Shown: positions 1-12,254 of the stretch, piece by piece
How the letters are laid out: every line of letters begins with the position of its first letter
Numbering within the stretch: position 1 is the first letter of the stretch
From: Alisma plantago-aquatica
Lineage: Eukaryota > Streptophyta > Magnoliopsida > Alismatales > Alismataceae
Direction: 5' to 3'
Assembly (NCBI GenBank): GCA_963693085.1
Contig: OY856413.1
Coordinates: forward strand, 466,793,379 to 466,857,378
DNA length: 64,000 bases
Made by a program: the position numbers and the translations under genes
Notes under the pieces: generated by a model
The model's database searches: none
Told to the model about the DNA's origin: nothing
What the model saw: the letters and a program-made list of their open reading frames with translations, nothing else

Positions 1-2101
1 TATTAATTGCTTCTAACATGATAAATCCACATCCTTCACAAGTCCACCATAGCGTTTTCATTTCCTCCACATTCATCCCGTGAACACTTCATTTTACACA
101 ACTTCATTTTTCACAATCCAACATGAACTACAATACAAGATGGCTAGGCATATGTTCTATAAACACACCTTTCACTGTAACTGGAATCTTGTAGTTGCAC
201 AATTCAATGAGGGCAAGGGGTCGGCTGCCAGGTGTTGGTGGCAGGCTAGAGAGGAGGATGGAGTGCGGCGGGAGTGGGAGGAGAAGGTTGATGGGCGGAG
301 GGAGTGGGAGGGGAAGATTGATGGGCGGTAGGGCGGCTGTTGATCAGTGACGGGAGAGAGGATGGCCGGCGGATTTGGGGGGGAATGAGGGAGGAGGAGG
401 GGTGGTGGCTGCTGGAGAAGGATGTGGGCGGACAGCAAGGCGCATGCTGAAGGCTGGAGAAGGGTGCGGGTAGAGAAGGGTGGAGGTCGATGGCGGAAGA
501 AGAGAAAGATGAGGGTGGAGGGAAGATGGTGACTAGGGTGGGAAATGGAAGTATCAAGGTTACGGTGGACCAAAGTATGTGATACCATGTGAACAAAATA
601 AGACTGTATTATTAAACCAACTAATACAAGCATAGACGCCCTCCTTAGGATAGGAGTCACTAAACACACAGTTTACAAATATGGGACAAAAGACAAGATA
701 CTAAAGAGAGAACCAAAATAAAAACAAATATATTAACATATATAGTTTTAGTGACCCACACATACCTGGGCAACTGGTTAAACTAGTCCTGTCTGAACCC
801 TGAACCCGTCAAGCCTGAACCATAGTTGGGACCTGGGACCAAGCTTTCTCAAACATTTCCCGAAAGGTAAATGATGAAAAGAGCTCTCGAGCCATTCTTC
901 TCAAACTCAGCAGTGCAGTGCTGTGTGAACGTAACTATCATATGGTTGGGCTGCTACGAGAGGTACGGGGGAAACAACCAAAATTTTCATACTTTGAGGA
1001 AGACGCTTTCAGTTGCCCCCTTCCTCTCGTTCTCCTACTCTTTCCTCGGTAGCATGTAGGATGGGTGTTTGGACTTGCTGCCAGCTGCAGTTGCTGTGTC
1101 CTGCAGCCCCTTCAGTGGTAGTACCACGCCAATTCAAATGTGAGATACACAACAGAGAGCGAGATACACAACAGAGCTAGCTAGGGGCCGCACACCCCGC
1201 CCTGGGAAAGGGCATGGAATAGGTTTACTAAGGAGCGGTTTGGATATAACTTTTCATACTGCAGAGGGAGTTTACATGGACAGCACTTGAGATCATGCAC
1301 TTACAAGTAGTGCCGGTCTGAATGATGCCATTTGGATTTGCATGAAGTAGTTATCAACTTTATCTTCTGCGGCCTTGTCGGCTTGATACCTGAGGCTAAT
1401 GTGTCAGACTGTCAGTTTTTTGCTTGCGTCCACGATGGCGTATGTCAAAGTCCTGCAGTAGTGTTGACTAAATAGCATTTAGATACCATTGAGTTATGTT
1501 TGCATTTTATCAGTAGAACTCTCCCTGATTGATAGGGTAGCACCATTTAGTTTCCTAGCGGCAACTGCCAGCTGTTCAGGACGCAACCACATGCAAAAAA
1601 GCTAAAATAACAAGTAATTTATGTTAGCTGCCAAGCGTGCCAGATCTATCATGCCTTACCGTTGCCACATTTATCAGATGAAATATGTTCCAAACACGGG
1701 TACAAATAACATTTTCTGTACAGACTACTGGGATTTAAAAAAAAACTTGATTCAAATTAGGCCTAACTAAATAAGATCCCATCTTCAGCTGCTACATCCA
1801 AACAAGCCACAACTGGTTCAACTGCTTACAACCTAGTATGTGATAACCTTAAATCAAAATGCGCATCTTGCCTTCCTGTTAAATTTTAAAATTGGTTAAA
1901 ATTTTTAAGTCACTTGCTGCATGATACTCATGTATTTTGAATCTTGTACTTTGACACCTTGGAAAATCTTGGGTATGAGCTAAGTTATTTTTTGTTGTGT
2001 CTAATATCAGATGATTGTCTTGTCTATAAAATCTTCAACTATGATACCTTGGAAAATCTAGTGGGTAAGCTAAAGCAAAATTTTATTTTGTCCTATGACA
2101 G
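1..2101. other. Flank or intron of the LON2-like gene, no exon recognised
   Basis: No coding exon is recognised before 2102. Bases 172-560 are strongly purine-rich and GC-rich, with a 30-bp GGGCGG/GAGGAGAAGG motif repeated twice near 270-330; the open frames there are Pro/Ser low-complexity and not credible. Near the right end, the text around 1950-2000 and 2030-2075 is a partial duplication (both contain ACCTTGGAAAATCT), each followed by a polypyrimidine stretch and an AG. The second AG is the acceptor of the exon at 2102. If the gene is intact, this stretch is mostly its last intron and the rest of the gene lies left of the window. Confidence 0.4.
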
Positions 2102-2185
2102 ATACTGTTTGCCAAGCGAATGGAAGATGTACTGGAACATGCCTTCGAAGGTGGTAGCCCTCTGAAGGAACAGTCGAAATTATAG
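2102..2185 (+). CDS. LON2: Last exon of a peroxisomal Lon protease (LON2-type)
   Basis: The frame from 2102 encodes 27 residues and a TAG stop. It includes KRMEDVLEHAFEGG and ends in SKL. KRMEDVLEHAFEGG matches, from knowledge of the family, the extreme C-terminus of plant Lon protease homolog 2, an ATP-dependent AAA+ Ser/Lys protease of the peroxisome matrix. The terminal SKL is a canonical type 1 peroxisomal targeting signal. The exon is preceded by TTTTATTTTGTCCTATGACAG, a good polypyrimidine-AG acceptor. The ATPase and catalytic domains are not in the window, so this is either the 3' end of a gene whose other exons lie to the left, or a stray exon fragment. The preceding exon is not visible within 2.1 kb, so a long or transposon-filled last intron is implied. 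Family assignment is fairly secure; whether the gene is functional is unknown. Confidence 0.75.
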   Translation: MLFAKRMEDVLEHAFEGGSPLKEQSKL

Positions 2186-2480
2186 CAAAATCCATCTGTA
2201 CATGATAAAACGTTGGGAGTACGATAATCCAGGAAATGCTGCTACTAAGCAAGAGAAAGCACCTCTGTTATTGATTATGGTACGGAGACTGCATCAGTAG
2301 ATCGGCAAGAGACGCTGCATACCATGACCTCAGCGGTGAATGCACTTTGCCAAACAAGAACATCAGATAACTGACGCAACGTGTACATTTTTTGTATCAA
2401 TACCTTGCATGCTTGTTATCATGTAATTATCACGAGGTCTATACCAAGATGCAAAGCGATGATCTTCTCTCTAATATATA
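2186..2480 (+). other. Probable 3' UTR of the LON2-like gene
   Basis: Sequence after the TAG is non-coding, not repeated elsewhere in the window and of balanced composition, as expected of a plant 3' UTR. No convincing AATAAA is visible; the AT-rich region near 2380-2430 could carry the poly(A) site. This is inferred from position only. Confidence 0.35.
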
Positions 2481-2992
2481 GTTTTAGGCGAAAGTCTGCC
2501 ATCGCATGTTTATAAATTTAAGATACAAAATGACCATGGAAGCCACGTTCAGCATGACTTGGTTTGAGAATGCACCAATTCAATGCGCTTAGAGGTAAAA
2601 CCACATGGGTTTCGTATGTAAAATCTGCCTAATGATGTCCCTGCCGTAGGTCTCATTGTGGCAAATTTAATTTTTTATTCCCGTGATACTTGCTCTAAAA
2701 ATATTTAGTTTTTAATTTTTATCGGAGATCAGATTTTTATAAAAAAGGTTATGTACGTACATACATTCAGACCCATTTACTGCAATGCGTTGAATAACCG
2801 TTTGCAAAGTTTAACATCAACGTTTTCCACTTCATGCTGATTTGGGTCTTCAGTACATTTAGTACCCAGCGTTTACCTAGATGACAAATTAAATCAACTT
2901 GAGGTAAAATTTGAATTGTATTGCCACAAAGTTGTATTTGAAAAATAATACGTAGATAAAGGTTGGAAAAACGATTTCGTATTAGAAGGGGA
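2481..2992. other. Intergenic, nothing recognised
   Basis: AT-rich sequence without coding potential, repeat structure or recognised element ends. Confidence 0.4.
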
Positions 2993-3291
2993 ATAAAGCT
3001 TCACTTTTTTTTTGGTCGGTCAAAAAGCGTGTTACTATAGAAATCAAAAACTTTGGGCACAAAGTGCCCCATTACATCAACAGGAGCTTAACAGCTCATA
3101 CAAAGATAAAGCGCCCCTCGCAGGGGGAAACACACAATCTCTAAACAAAATAGAACTAAGAAGACCTATCAAACTACGCAAGCTAATTCCAAGCAAACCT
3201 ATCAGAAGAAGACTATACCAAACTACTATTACATGCATTCAACATACCCACAAATAGTAAGCGTACCCACAAATGATAAAGCTTCACTTTT
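2993..3291 (-). mobile_element. 5'-truncated non-LTR retrotransposon (LINE 3' end) with 16-bp TSD
   Basis: The 16-bp word ATAAAGCTTCACTTTT occurs at 2993-3008 and again at 3276-3291. Between them lies about 267 bp that starts on the plus strand with a T-run (the poly(A) tail of a minus-strand insertion). Read on the minus strand it runs GTTGATGTAATGGGGCACTT, then TGTGCCCAAAG, then the A tail. A long target duplication, an A tail and no LTR are the marks of target-primed reverse transcription. No reverse transcriptase remains. A SINE is the alternative, but I see no tRNA-like A/B boxes. Confidence 0.75.
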
Positions 3292-3964
3292 AGTGTATTA
3301 TTTGCATTATTTCTTTGTGTTGTTGCTTCACGAACTGGAGCTCGAAATCTTGAGAGATGATCTGATCTGTATGTGGCATAAATAAAATATGATTTGCGTT
3401 TTCCCTAGTTTCACCTATTAGGCTTCAGTTGGATCGATTGAAGTGGCATGATATATTTTATATTTGCTTCATTGCCTCGTCAGAACTAGACATAAAACCA
3501 AACTTGAGAATAGACTAAGCATGTTAGTTTGGTCAAATAATGTGGTTACGTTTGGATTAATTATGAAATTGTTTATATATTCAGACTGCTTGGAGATTAT
3601 GTATTAAATGGCATTATGTTTAAAAAACATAAATGTATGATACGTTGCTTATTTCTATAATTTATTATGTTATCAATTATTGGCATCGCAACTACATGTG
3701 ACAGTTAAAATTGAAATCCTTGCACCTTGAAGTTGTCCCAACTTAAGAACTTAACGCTAGATTTATGGATGAGTATTGGGTCAGGATATACCTAGTTTTG
3801 TCTGTCGCAAACTCACATTTTAAAGCGGGTCGCGGGTGGGCTATAGGCCTGGATAAAATTGAAAAATGTCAGTTCATGCCTGACCAATCAATATGAGAAT
3901 TCTGGGTTTTGGCCGGGTTCGGATTTGTTCATATGAGCATACCAAAATTTTCTAGATCTAACTT
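3292..3964. other. Intergenic; possible decayed hAT-type MITE near 3765-3945
   Basis: Mostly unremarkable AT-rich sequence. The segment from about 3768 (GGATGAGTATTGGGTCAGG) through GCGGGTCGCGGGTGGGC to GAGCATACC near 3945 resembles plant repeats whose ends read GGGATGAGCATCGGGTCGG, usually assigned to hAT-like MITEs. The two ends pair poorly and no 8-bp TSD is evident, so this stays tentative. Confidence 0.25.
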
Positions 3965-3988
3965 AGAGAGAGAGAGAGAGAGAGAGAG

Positions 3989-4381
3989 TCAGGCTAGAAT
4001 ACACTCGAGTGTATCTAGAGCAAAATACACTCAAGTAGTTTTTCATGATGTAATATTTTTTTTTCTTTCAAAAATCTAATCTGTTGATCTTCTTAAACAT
4101 CTTGTGAATAGCTCATATGCAAAATTTGAGCACATTTGGACATTTATAGGTCATGCTATAATAACCACAAAAATTATGCATTTCAAATTAGTTTCGCGCG
4201 TCGATTTTATTGTCCTTGGATGAGTGACTTTCACTCATCCAAATGGACTCAAAATTTGTATGTAGTCTAGTTATAGTATGACATTGATCAATAGTTTACA
4301 TTTTGCAAAAAATAGTCTTGATATGCAAACACACTTGAATGTATTCATGTGATATGTACACTCGAGTGTATTCTAGCCCGA
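3989..4381 (+). mobile_element. MITE copy A, family with TACACTCGAGTGTA ends
   Basis: Starts TCAGGCTAGAATACACTCGA and ends in its inverted copy CTCGAGTGTATTCTAGCCCGA. Both ends contain the perfect palindrome TACACTCGAGTGTA. The left end abuts an (AG)n tract (3965-3988); the right end abuts (CT)n then (TA)n. The centre holds a conserved hairpin, GGATGAGTGA-CTT-TCACTCATCC near 4220, and the word TTCAAATTAGTTTCGCGCG. Copies at 6035, 62636 (reversed) and 63136 share this layout. No coding capacity. Confidence 0.8.
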
Positions 4382-4395
4382 CTCTCTCTCTCTCT

Positions 4396-4398
<3 letters not shown>

Positions 4399-4439
<41 letters not shown>
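4399..4439. repeat. (TA)n microsatellite between MITE A and TIR element X
   Basis: About 20 TA dinucleotides, continuous with the (CT)n tract at the end of MITE copy A and ending exactly where the next TIR element begins. Confidence 0.95.

Positions 4440-6427
<1,988 letters not shown>

Positions 6428-6460
<33 letters not shown>
6428..6460. repeat. (CT)n-(TA)n compound microsatellite
   Basis: A CT run followed by a short TA run, lying between the end of MITE B and the start of the CCCGCG-ended element. Confidence 0.9.
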
Positions 6461-6499
6461 GTATGTATTGGATGCCCGCGCGGGTAGCCAAGTTAATTA

Positions 6500-6720
6500 C
6501 CCGTGCATTGATACACGGTGGCAGGATTGGTAATTAAATCAAACTCCATTACAGTTGCATGGTAGCAGTGACATGTATTGTAATTACATATATTTGGTTT
6601 ACGTATGCATGGAGTAGCGGTGGCACATATTGTAATTAAGCAGAAATCAACTACGTATTGCATGGAACACAGTGGTAGTATTTTTTAATTCAACATCCTT
6701 TACTAGTGCATGTGCATGAT
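6500..6720. repeat. About 65-bp degenerate tandem repeat in the left TIR of element Y
   Basis: Three to four diverged units share GCATGG(A/T)-AGTAGCRGTGRCA followed by TATTGTAATTA. Inverted counterparts occur in the right TIR (29700-29860). Confidence 0.55.
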
Positions 6721-6950
6721 TCCACTATTTGTAGCTAGACGACAATGAATTATGAGTGCAGTGGAAAAGATAGCTAGAGACATTGAGGCATATATTTTTG
6801 GTGAATAAAAAATTAATTGAGGACAAGAGCTTTAATCATTTTGAACACATGTTCACCGTTGACTCATAATTAGGATATGTTCCACGTAGTTGTAATCTAC
6901 ATAATATGCATATAGTTCTAGATACAGTCAGCACTACTACAGAAACAGCC

Positions 6951-7400
6951 TTTGGCGTCGGTTGTTTAACCCCCTTTGGCGTCGGTTTCCGACCAACTCC
7001 TATGTGGGCGCCGCTAAAGGTCGAACACTTCGGCGTCGGTTTTTTAACCGACGCCTATTTAACCTATAGGCGTCGGTCTTTTAGTAGATAACCGACGCCA
7101 AAAGGGTTCGCGCCACAGAAAACGTCGTCATCTAGGACACATTCGGCGTCGGTTATCTACTAAAAGACCGACGCAGAAAGTGTCCTAGATGACGCCGTTT
7201 TCTGTGGCGCGAACCCTTTTGGCGTCGGTTATCTACTAAAAGACCGACGCCTATAGGTTAAATAGGCGTCGGTTTGACACGAACAACCGACGCCATTTCC
7301 TGTACGGCTGTGGCCACATTAGGCATCGGTGTTTTGCAAAAACCCGACGCTGTAGGTCTTTGCTGACGGTTTTCTGTAAATAACCGACGCCTATATCTAT
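6951..7400. repeat. Left subterminal repeat array of the CACTA element
   Basis: About 15 copies of GGCGTCGGTT or its inverse AACCGACGCC, mostly as inverted pairs about 20 bp apart. In En/Spm the equivalent short repeats bind the TNPA protein. The consensus here differs from the maize motif, as is usual between CACTA families. Confidence 0.85.
7044..7273. repeat. Long inverted repeat within the subterminal array
   Basis: Arms of nearly 100 bp (7044-7141 and about 7177-7273) are almost perfect inverses; both contain GGTTCGCGCCACAGAAAACG or its complement and CTAGGACAC. A spacer of about 35 bp itself contains GGCGTCGGTTATCTACTAAA. The whole would fold as a cruciform or RNA hairpin. Confidence 0.85.
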
Positions 7401-7651
7401 TTTTTTTTATATCAGTTTGCAGGCCTGCTGTGGCTGGTCAGCAGGATGAGAACCTGCAGTTCAGTTTTCTGAACTGTAGGTTTACGACATCCATTGATAT
7501 CGGCCTACAAACATGCCACAAACCTGCAAAATTCACAAAAAATAATTCACACAAGTAGATACATTCCGACATCAATTCAATTCTCACATTCACACATATA
7601 GAAACATTCAAATACATGTATTAACATTTAGAAATATTCATTTACAAAGTA
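7401..7651. other. Spacer between the CACTA subterminal array and the Ulp1 gene
   Basis: Contains a small palindrome (AACCTGCAGTTCAG, then CTGAACTGTAGGTT near 7450-7480). It probably includes the 3' UTR of the leftward gene. Nothing else is recognised. Confidence 0.4.
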
Positions 7652-8635
7652 TCATTCATTATCGCTATCAACATCCCAATTATATCTTACAGTTGCCACT
7701 GCTTGTATGGCTTTTGCCCATTCTTCTCTTATTTCATTTAATGCTTCCATCGTATATGGAGCATGTATATTTTTTAAGTGTTTACCTGTAGTGTTGTTAG
7801 TTTTAAACACCTACAAAGAGAATGATGTATATATATAAGTAATAATATAAAAATAAGATTGATATATTTCATACTAACTAATGAGACTATATATAATACC
7901 TCATGTATGGTATCGATGTCCAATGCGGCATATCGGATAATCATCTGCATAAATCGCATCACATAGTATGCGCATGCCCAACCATTGTCTTGTGTAGCGC
8001 ACTATAAATTGAAACATACAAAATAATACAACTAAGCACAATTCACATCAATAATATATACATTGGAGTCGGGAACTTATTTGTACGTTCTGCCAATTTA
8101 TTGGCTGGTTCTTTTTCCTTGGGACCGTTCCTCCAGCCTTTTTGAATGCATCTAAACCCCTACATGTTAATATAACATAGTAAATTGTATAAGTAAATAG
8201 TAATGTAATAAGAGATGTTAACATATACAAAAATGAAATATTTCTCACCAGAATAATGGCATTCTCATTACGTGTCCAATTTTAGTGTTTAATGTACTTC
8301 CCGCGGGATCTAGATAATAAACAGTGAACGTCCCGGGGACATTAACTAGTAACTCCCAATGTTTACCGCTAGAGGTAAAAAGTTAACAATTAATAACTCA
8401 AAATGCACAATAAAAATAGAATTTTCTTAAGTCCAAATTATAAATAAAGTAAACTTACTTGACATTGAATGGAGCTATTATTATCGTCTTCTTTTGCTGA
8501 TCAAAAATTGTAAAAGTATCTATACAGTATTGTTGAACAGTATCAGGGTCTTTAGCTACCATACTAATCAATGATGGAATCAAAAATCCCACATGATCAA
8601 ATGCAAATTGTTTGCAATGATCTTCGACTAAGTAG
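7652..8635 (-). pseudogene. Ulp1-like cysteine protease exons of the CACTA gene
   Basis: These are the 3' exons of the gene above. About 8375-8260 encodes GKHWELLVNV followed by YYLDP, the His and Asp positions of the C48 (Ulp1/SENP) fold. About 8003-7900 encodes QDNGWACAYYVMRFM, the oxyanion Gln and nucleophile Cys, so all four key residues (His, Asp, Gln, Cys) are present. Two short exons between them (about 8160-8065 encodes KKAGGTVPRKK) and a final exon (7793-7652) complete the domain. C48 enzymes cleave SUMO or related modifiers. In plants, Ulp1-like domains are carried by CACTA and Mutator-type elements (as in Kaonashi MULEs), so this is an element protein and not a host SUMO protease. 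Confidence 0.8.
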
Positions 8636-9959
8636 CTGCAAAACATGTATTACGTATGCATTAATATATAAGAAACCAGATCACCAGATCTTACACAAGG
8701 TATATGGATGTATAAACAAGATCTCACCTTATCTATGTCTCTATCATTGATGTATTCAGCCAATCATACATAAACAACTCAATAATATCTTGTATAAATA
8801 AAGAACTATCGTATGATTGACCTGCATAATCTGCATCTAAAGAAACAATTATCGGGCAATGTATATTATGTGCCCGTAGCCAACATGCCATTCCCCTACA
8901 AGCAGGACCTAACGGGTATGTTAGGTCAGTTGGAACCCAAGTTGGTAATGCGGGAAGTGGAGGTGGAGGCCTAGGTGCTCCTGGTGTCTTCTTTTTAACA
9001 TGTATATATAATTTCAGATCAGTTGACATCATATATACACATTAACAGTCTAAATCAATGCAAATTTATCTTACAATTTTAGTAGTGTAGACGACATCTG
9101 CTTTGGGCCACAATATGACCCCACCTTCTGCATCAGCAAGTGTATCAATATCCGGGTGGGGATATGGCAATGTAGCTTCTCTCCAATCGGGTAACACACG
9201 TATCGGGCTCACACGAATGTAGCCCTGTGGCATTGGAGTCCCGTGAAACATTGCCCCAGGAAGGGACGGGTAAGCCTGCGCCTCTGCAACAACGTAGTCT
9301 TGCATTCTTAAGCGGCATGGCTTCAATGCCTACAAATTTACGTAAAGAATATTATACATATATACATATCATCTTGAAAACATAACAACTTGAAAAGACT
9401 AACTACAATGTCATAAAAAATACTTACAGCAAACGTGTTAGGCGGTGGGTCTACAGGATTACTTGTAGTCTGTACATCAGGAGAAGAGTGGGTCGCCATA
9501 GGCTGATTGGAAGCCTGAGATGCCTGCCACCACAGCAATTCTTCCTTGACCTTCTCAACAACTACATCGTTGACCTTCTTAGCAACTATATCCTCGACTA
9601 TCTTATTCTCCTATACATGGATAAAAGAAAGATTAGCTTCTTATTATTGAATTTCCTTTTGCAGCAACATTCTAAAAAAAGTATAGGTTACCTCTTCTTG
9701 TGAAAGTCCCGCTCTGGGTTTGCGCTGGGATGGCCCAAAGAATGCTTTGATGCCCACACCAGCGCCTGCACCCCTAACACGTCCAGGATGCTCTGGGTTA
9801 CCCAGAGCAACTGTCAATTCAACCTGTGTGCCCTGAGGGATGAACGTGCCTTGTTTCCTCTGCTCGTGCAGCTCCCGCTAATCACCATCAACAAAAATGG
9901 GTAAGTTAACAAATAATCAATATTCAAACGATTTCTCTAAGAGTTGTATTTTACCATTT

Positions 9960-10893
9960 TCGCAGCCGCCTCAGCAGTTACAGGCTTCTTTATTTCACCC
10001 TTCTTGTTTTGCCTCCCAGCTATCTAGATATCATGGCGAGGCATGGGTGTGGCAGACTCCTCAGTAGCAGCAGACTCCTGAGTAGCCGCAGACTCCTCCT
10101 GTAGTCTTTGGCGAACGCTTGCATAGCCTTTTGGACCCATAGTGTGGTCATTCACATTCAGTGCACGCCTTGCTTTTTGTGAGTCACTGAGGGCCTAGTT
10201 AGTATGCACATTAATGATTTGGTTAGTAGCACTAAATGTTAATCTTGAATAGGTGAATACAATGTATATTAATTAAATTGGGAGTGACGCCTAATACCTT
10301 GAATTCTTCAGATTTTCTTGAAGCAACAAAATTGTCCCAATCTTCTTTGTCCAAGAAGTTCCATTGTTCAAGGGCTGACTTCTTCTTCTTATCACCCTCT
10401 TTTATGTATTCTCTGTTCAGATTTGTCCTATAATTCCTAAGCATCTTTCCAGCGCGTTGCATCACACTTTTACGATGCAACTTCTCATCCAATGCAAACA
10501 AATTCTGTAAAATAGAAATGTTATTAACTAGTATCCAAAATAGAATTGCAAATAATAGAATTTGTAATCTACAAAATAGAATTGCAAATAATAATAACTC
10601 ACACATAAATCCTTCCATATCAAGTCTTTTTTCCCCTGAGGAACTTTATGCCAATTATCATACTTAACACCACAATGGCTCCGAGTGGTACACCCAAGAT
10701 AGTTTACAAAATTATTGCGGTTCACTCCAATTGCATTTCCTCCATTATCAAACTCCACAACCAATTTGGATCCACTGCCACTTAGCGCTATTAACTTCTT
10801 CAACAGAGTGATGCCCCTTTTCTTGTTAAGTGTTTGGTGCTGCGCATCAAGTTGCTCCAGTGCTTCAGTGGGTACATGTGCATCATCAACCTA
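9960..10893 (-). pseudogene. Transposase_24-like exons of the CACTA gene
   Basis: These are the N-terminal exons. About 10893-10604 encodes ALEQLDAQHQTLNKKRG, a VEFDNGGNAIGVN stretch and CGVKYDNWHKVPQGKKDLIW. About 10505-10300 encodes MQRAGKMLRNYRTNLNREYI and LEQWNFLDKEDWDNFVASRK. About 10195-9960 encodes SDSQKARRALNVNDHTMGPK. This basic, Trp- and Asn-rich order is the signature I associate with plant transposase Ptta/En/Spm (PF03004) proteins. These are thought to bind the subterminal repeats like TNPA. The third exon contains a TAG near 10027 that I cannot splice around. Confidence 0.7.
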
Positions 10894-11722
10894 AATTTTG
10901 ACAAAAATAAACACACTGAATTAGCCCAATATAGAAATATATGATATATGACATAACTAGAAGATAATGAATTTTATAGAAATACAGGATATGTTTTTAG
11001 AACTTACATTGGTATCCTCGCCATGCTCGTCATGGACAGCATGTGTAACACCCCTGACCTGGGTTATGAACTAACCCTAGAAGTTTTGCCTAAATATGTA
11101 ATTATTATACTTGCGAACACTCCCTGGCATGAAATTAAGTTCCTCAGGAACATTTACTTTCAATTTTGCTCCTTTTTGTATAAAGTTGTAGCATTGTGTT
11201 GTATGCAGGGACCTATGTGCAAATTACCCAGTTTAAGGGTTGAACTTGCAAATTTCACAAGATGAGATGTTCTTTTGATGTTAAGACATCATGAAGATGT
11301 CTATGATAAAGTTTGAGGGATTTCCCAAGCTTGAGCACCAAGGTGCAGCTGTGGAAGCAATCCCCATGCTCAGAAACCCTAATTTGGGGTAAAGTGCAAT
11401 TTACCCAAATTGAGGGGTCCAACTTGTAATTTTCACCATCTAGAACATCTTTTATGACTCTTGTCATCATTTAGAGTAGAAATGATGAAGGAGATACATC
11501 ATTCACTAATCAGATGAGAAAAATGATCTTTGTGATAGAAATCACCTAAAATGGGTACAAAACCCTTTCATGTATGTACCCTAGTTGAAGGTTGGATTCC
11601 TTTACCCTTAGATCTTGAGTTTTCTTGAGATTTGCATAAGATTAGATGGGCCTGGACGTGCCCTTGAGCAAGGAGGGACCTAGATGTGAATTTTGAGTTT
11701 GAAAGAAGAAATAGGCTAAAGC

Positions 11723-11730
11723 TATAAAAG
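11723..11730 (+). promoter_or_regulatory. TATA box in the 5' LTR
   Basis: TATAAAAG in GCTATAAAAGCTC, followed by a pyrimidine-rich stretch suitable for initiation. It is the best core-promoter candidate in the LTR; an identical copy lies at 19706-19713. Confidence 0.6.
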
Positions 11731-12254
11731 CTCTTTCCCTTGCAAACGAGCAAACGACCTTGCTCCTGTTTCATTCACTCCCTCTCATTCTCAAACGGCC
11801 AAGCCTTGCTCTGGAGCTCAGGAGAAACGACCAAGGGTGCAAGGTAGGTTTGGATTCCCCTTCTTGCCCAAATTCCATGGTTAGAATTCGGATTCAAGGG
11901 CAAATTCATGGCTAGCTTACTTAATTCTATCTTTTTAGCCATCTTTTCTCAACCTTCCTTGGAGGATTAACCTTGGCCGACCTATGGAGCTTCTAGGACG
12001 CCATTAAAGGCTTGGATCTCGAAAGCTTGGAGCTCAAGGAGCAAGCTTTAGGCGGGTTTTATAACTCTAAACTTTATGCTTTGATTATACATCTTTTCTA
12101 TGCATATAGTTGATAGATCTTCTTCTTCCCTATCTTCCCTTGCATCCTTGCAAGCAAAAACGTGAAGAACTGCTACTGTTCTTAAGGTGGAAGATAAGGG
12201 CGTTAATTCCTATGCTTATCCACAGATTTTCACTTTATCAAACGACCTCCACCT

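Noticed and set aside
172..669. Minus-strand open frame of 165 codons rich in Pro, Ser and His
   Set aside because: Low-complexity translation of a purine-rich tract with several overlapping open frames, no domain and no start or splice context.
7652..8635. Host SUMO protease gene
   Set aside because: The Ulp1 exons lie inside CACTA termini, follow transposase-type exons in one gene, and carry upstream stops.
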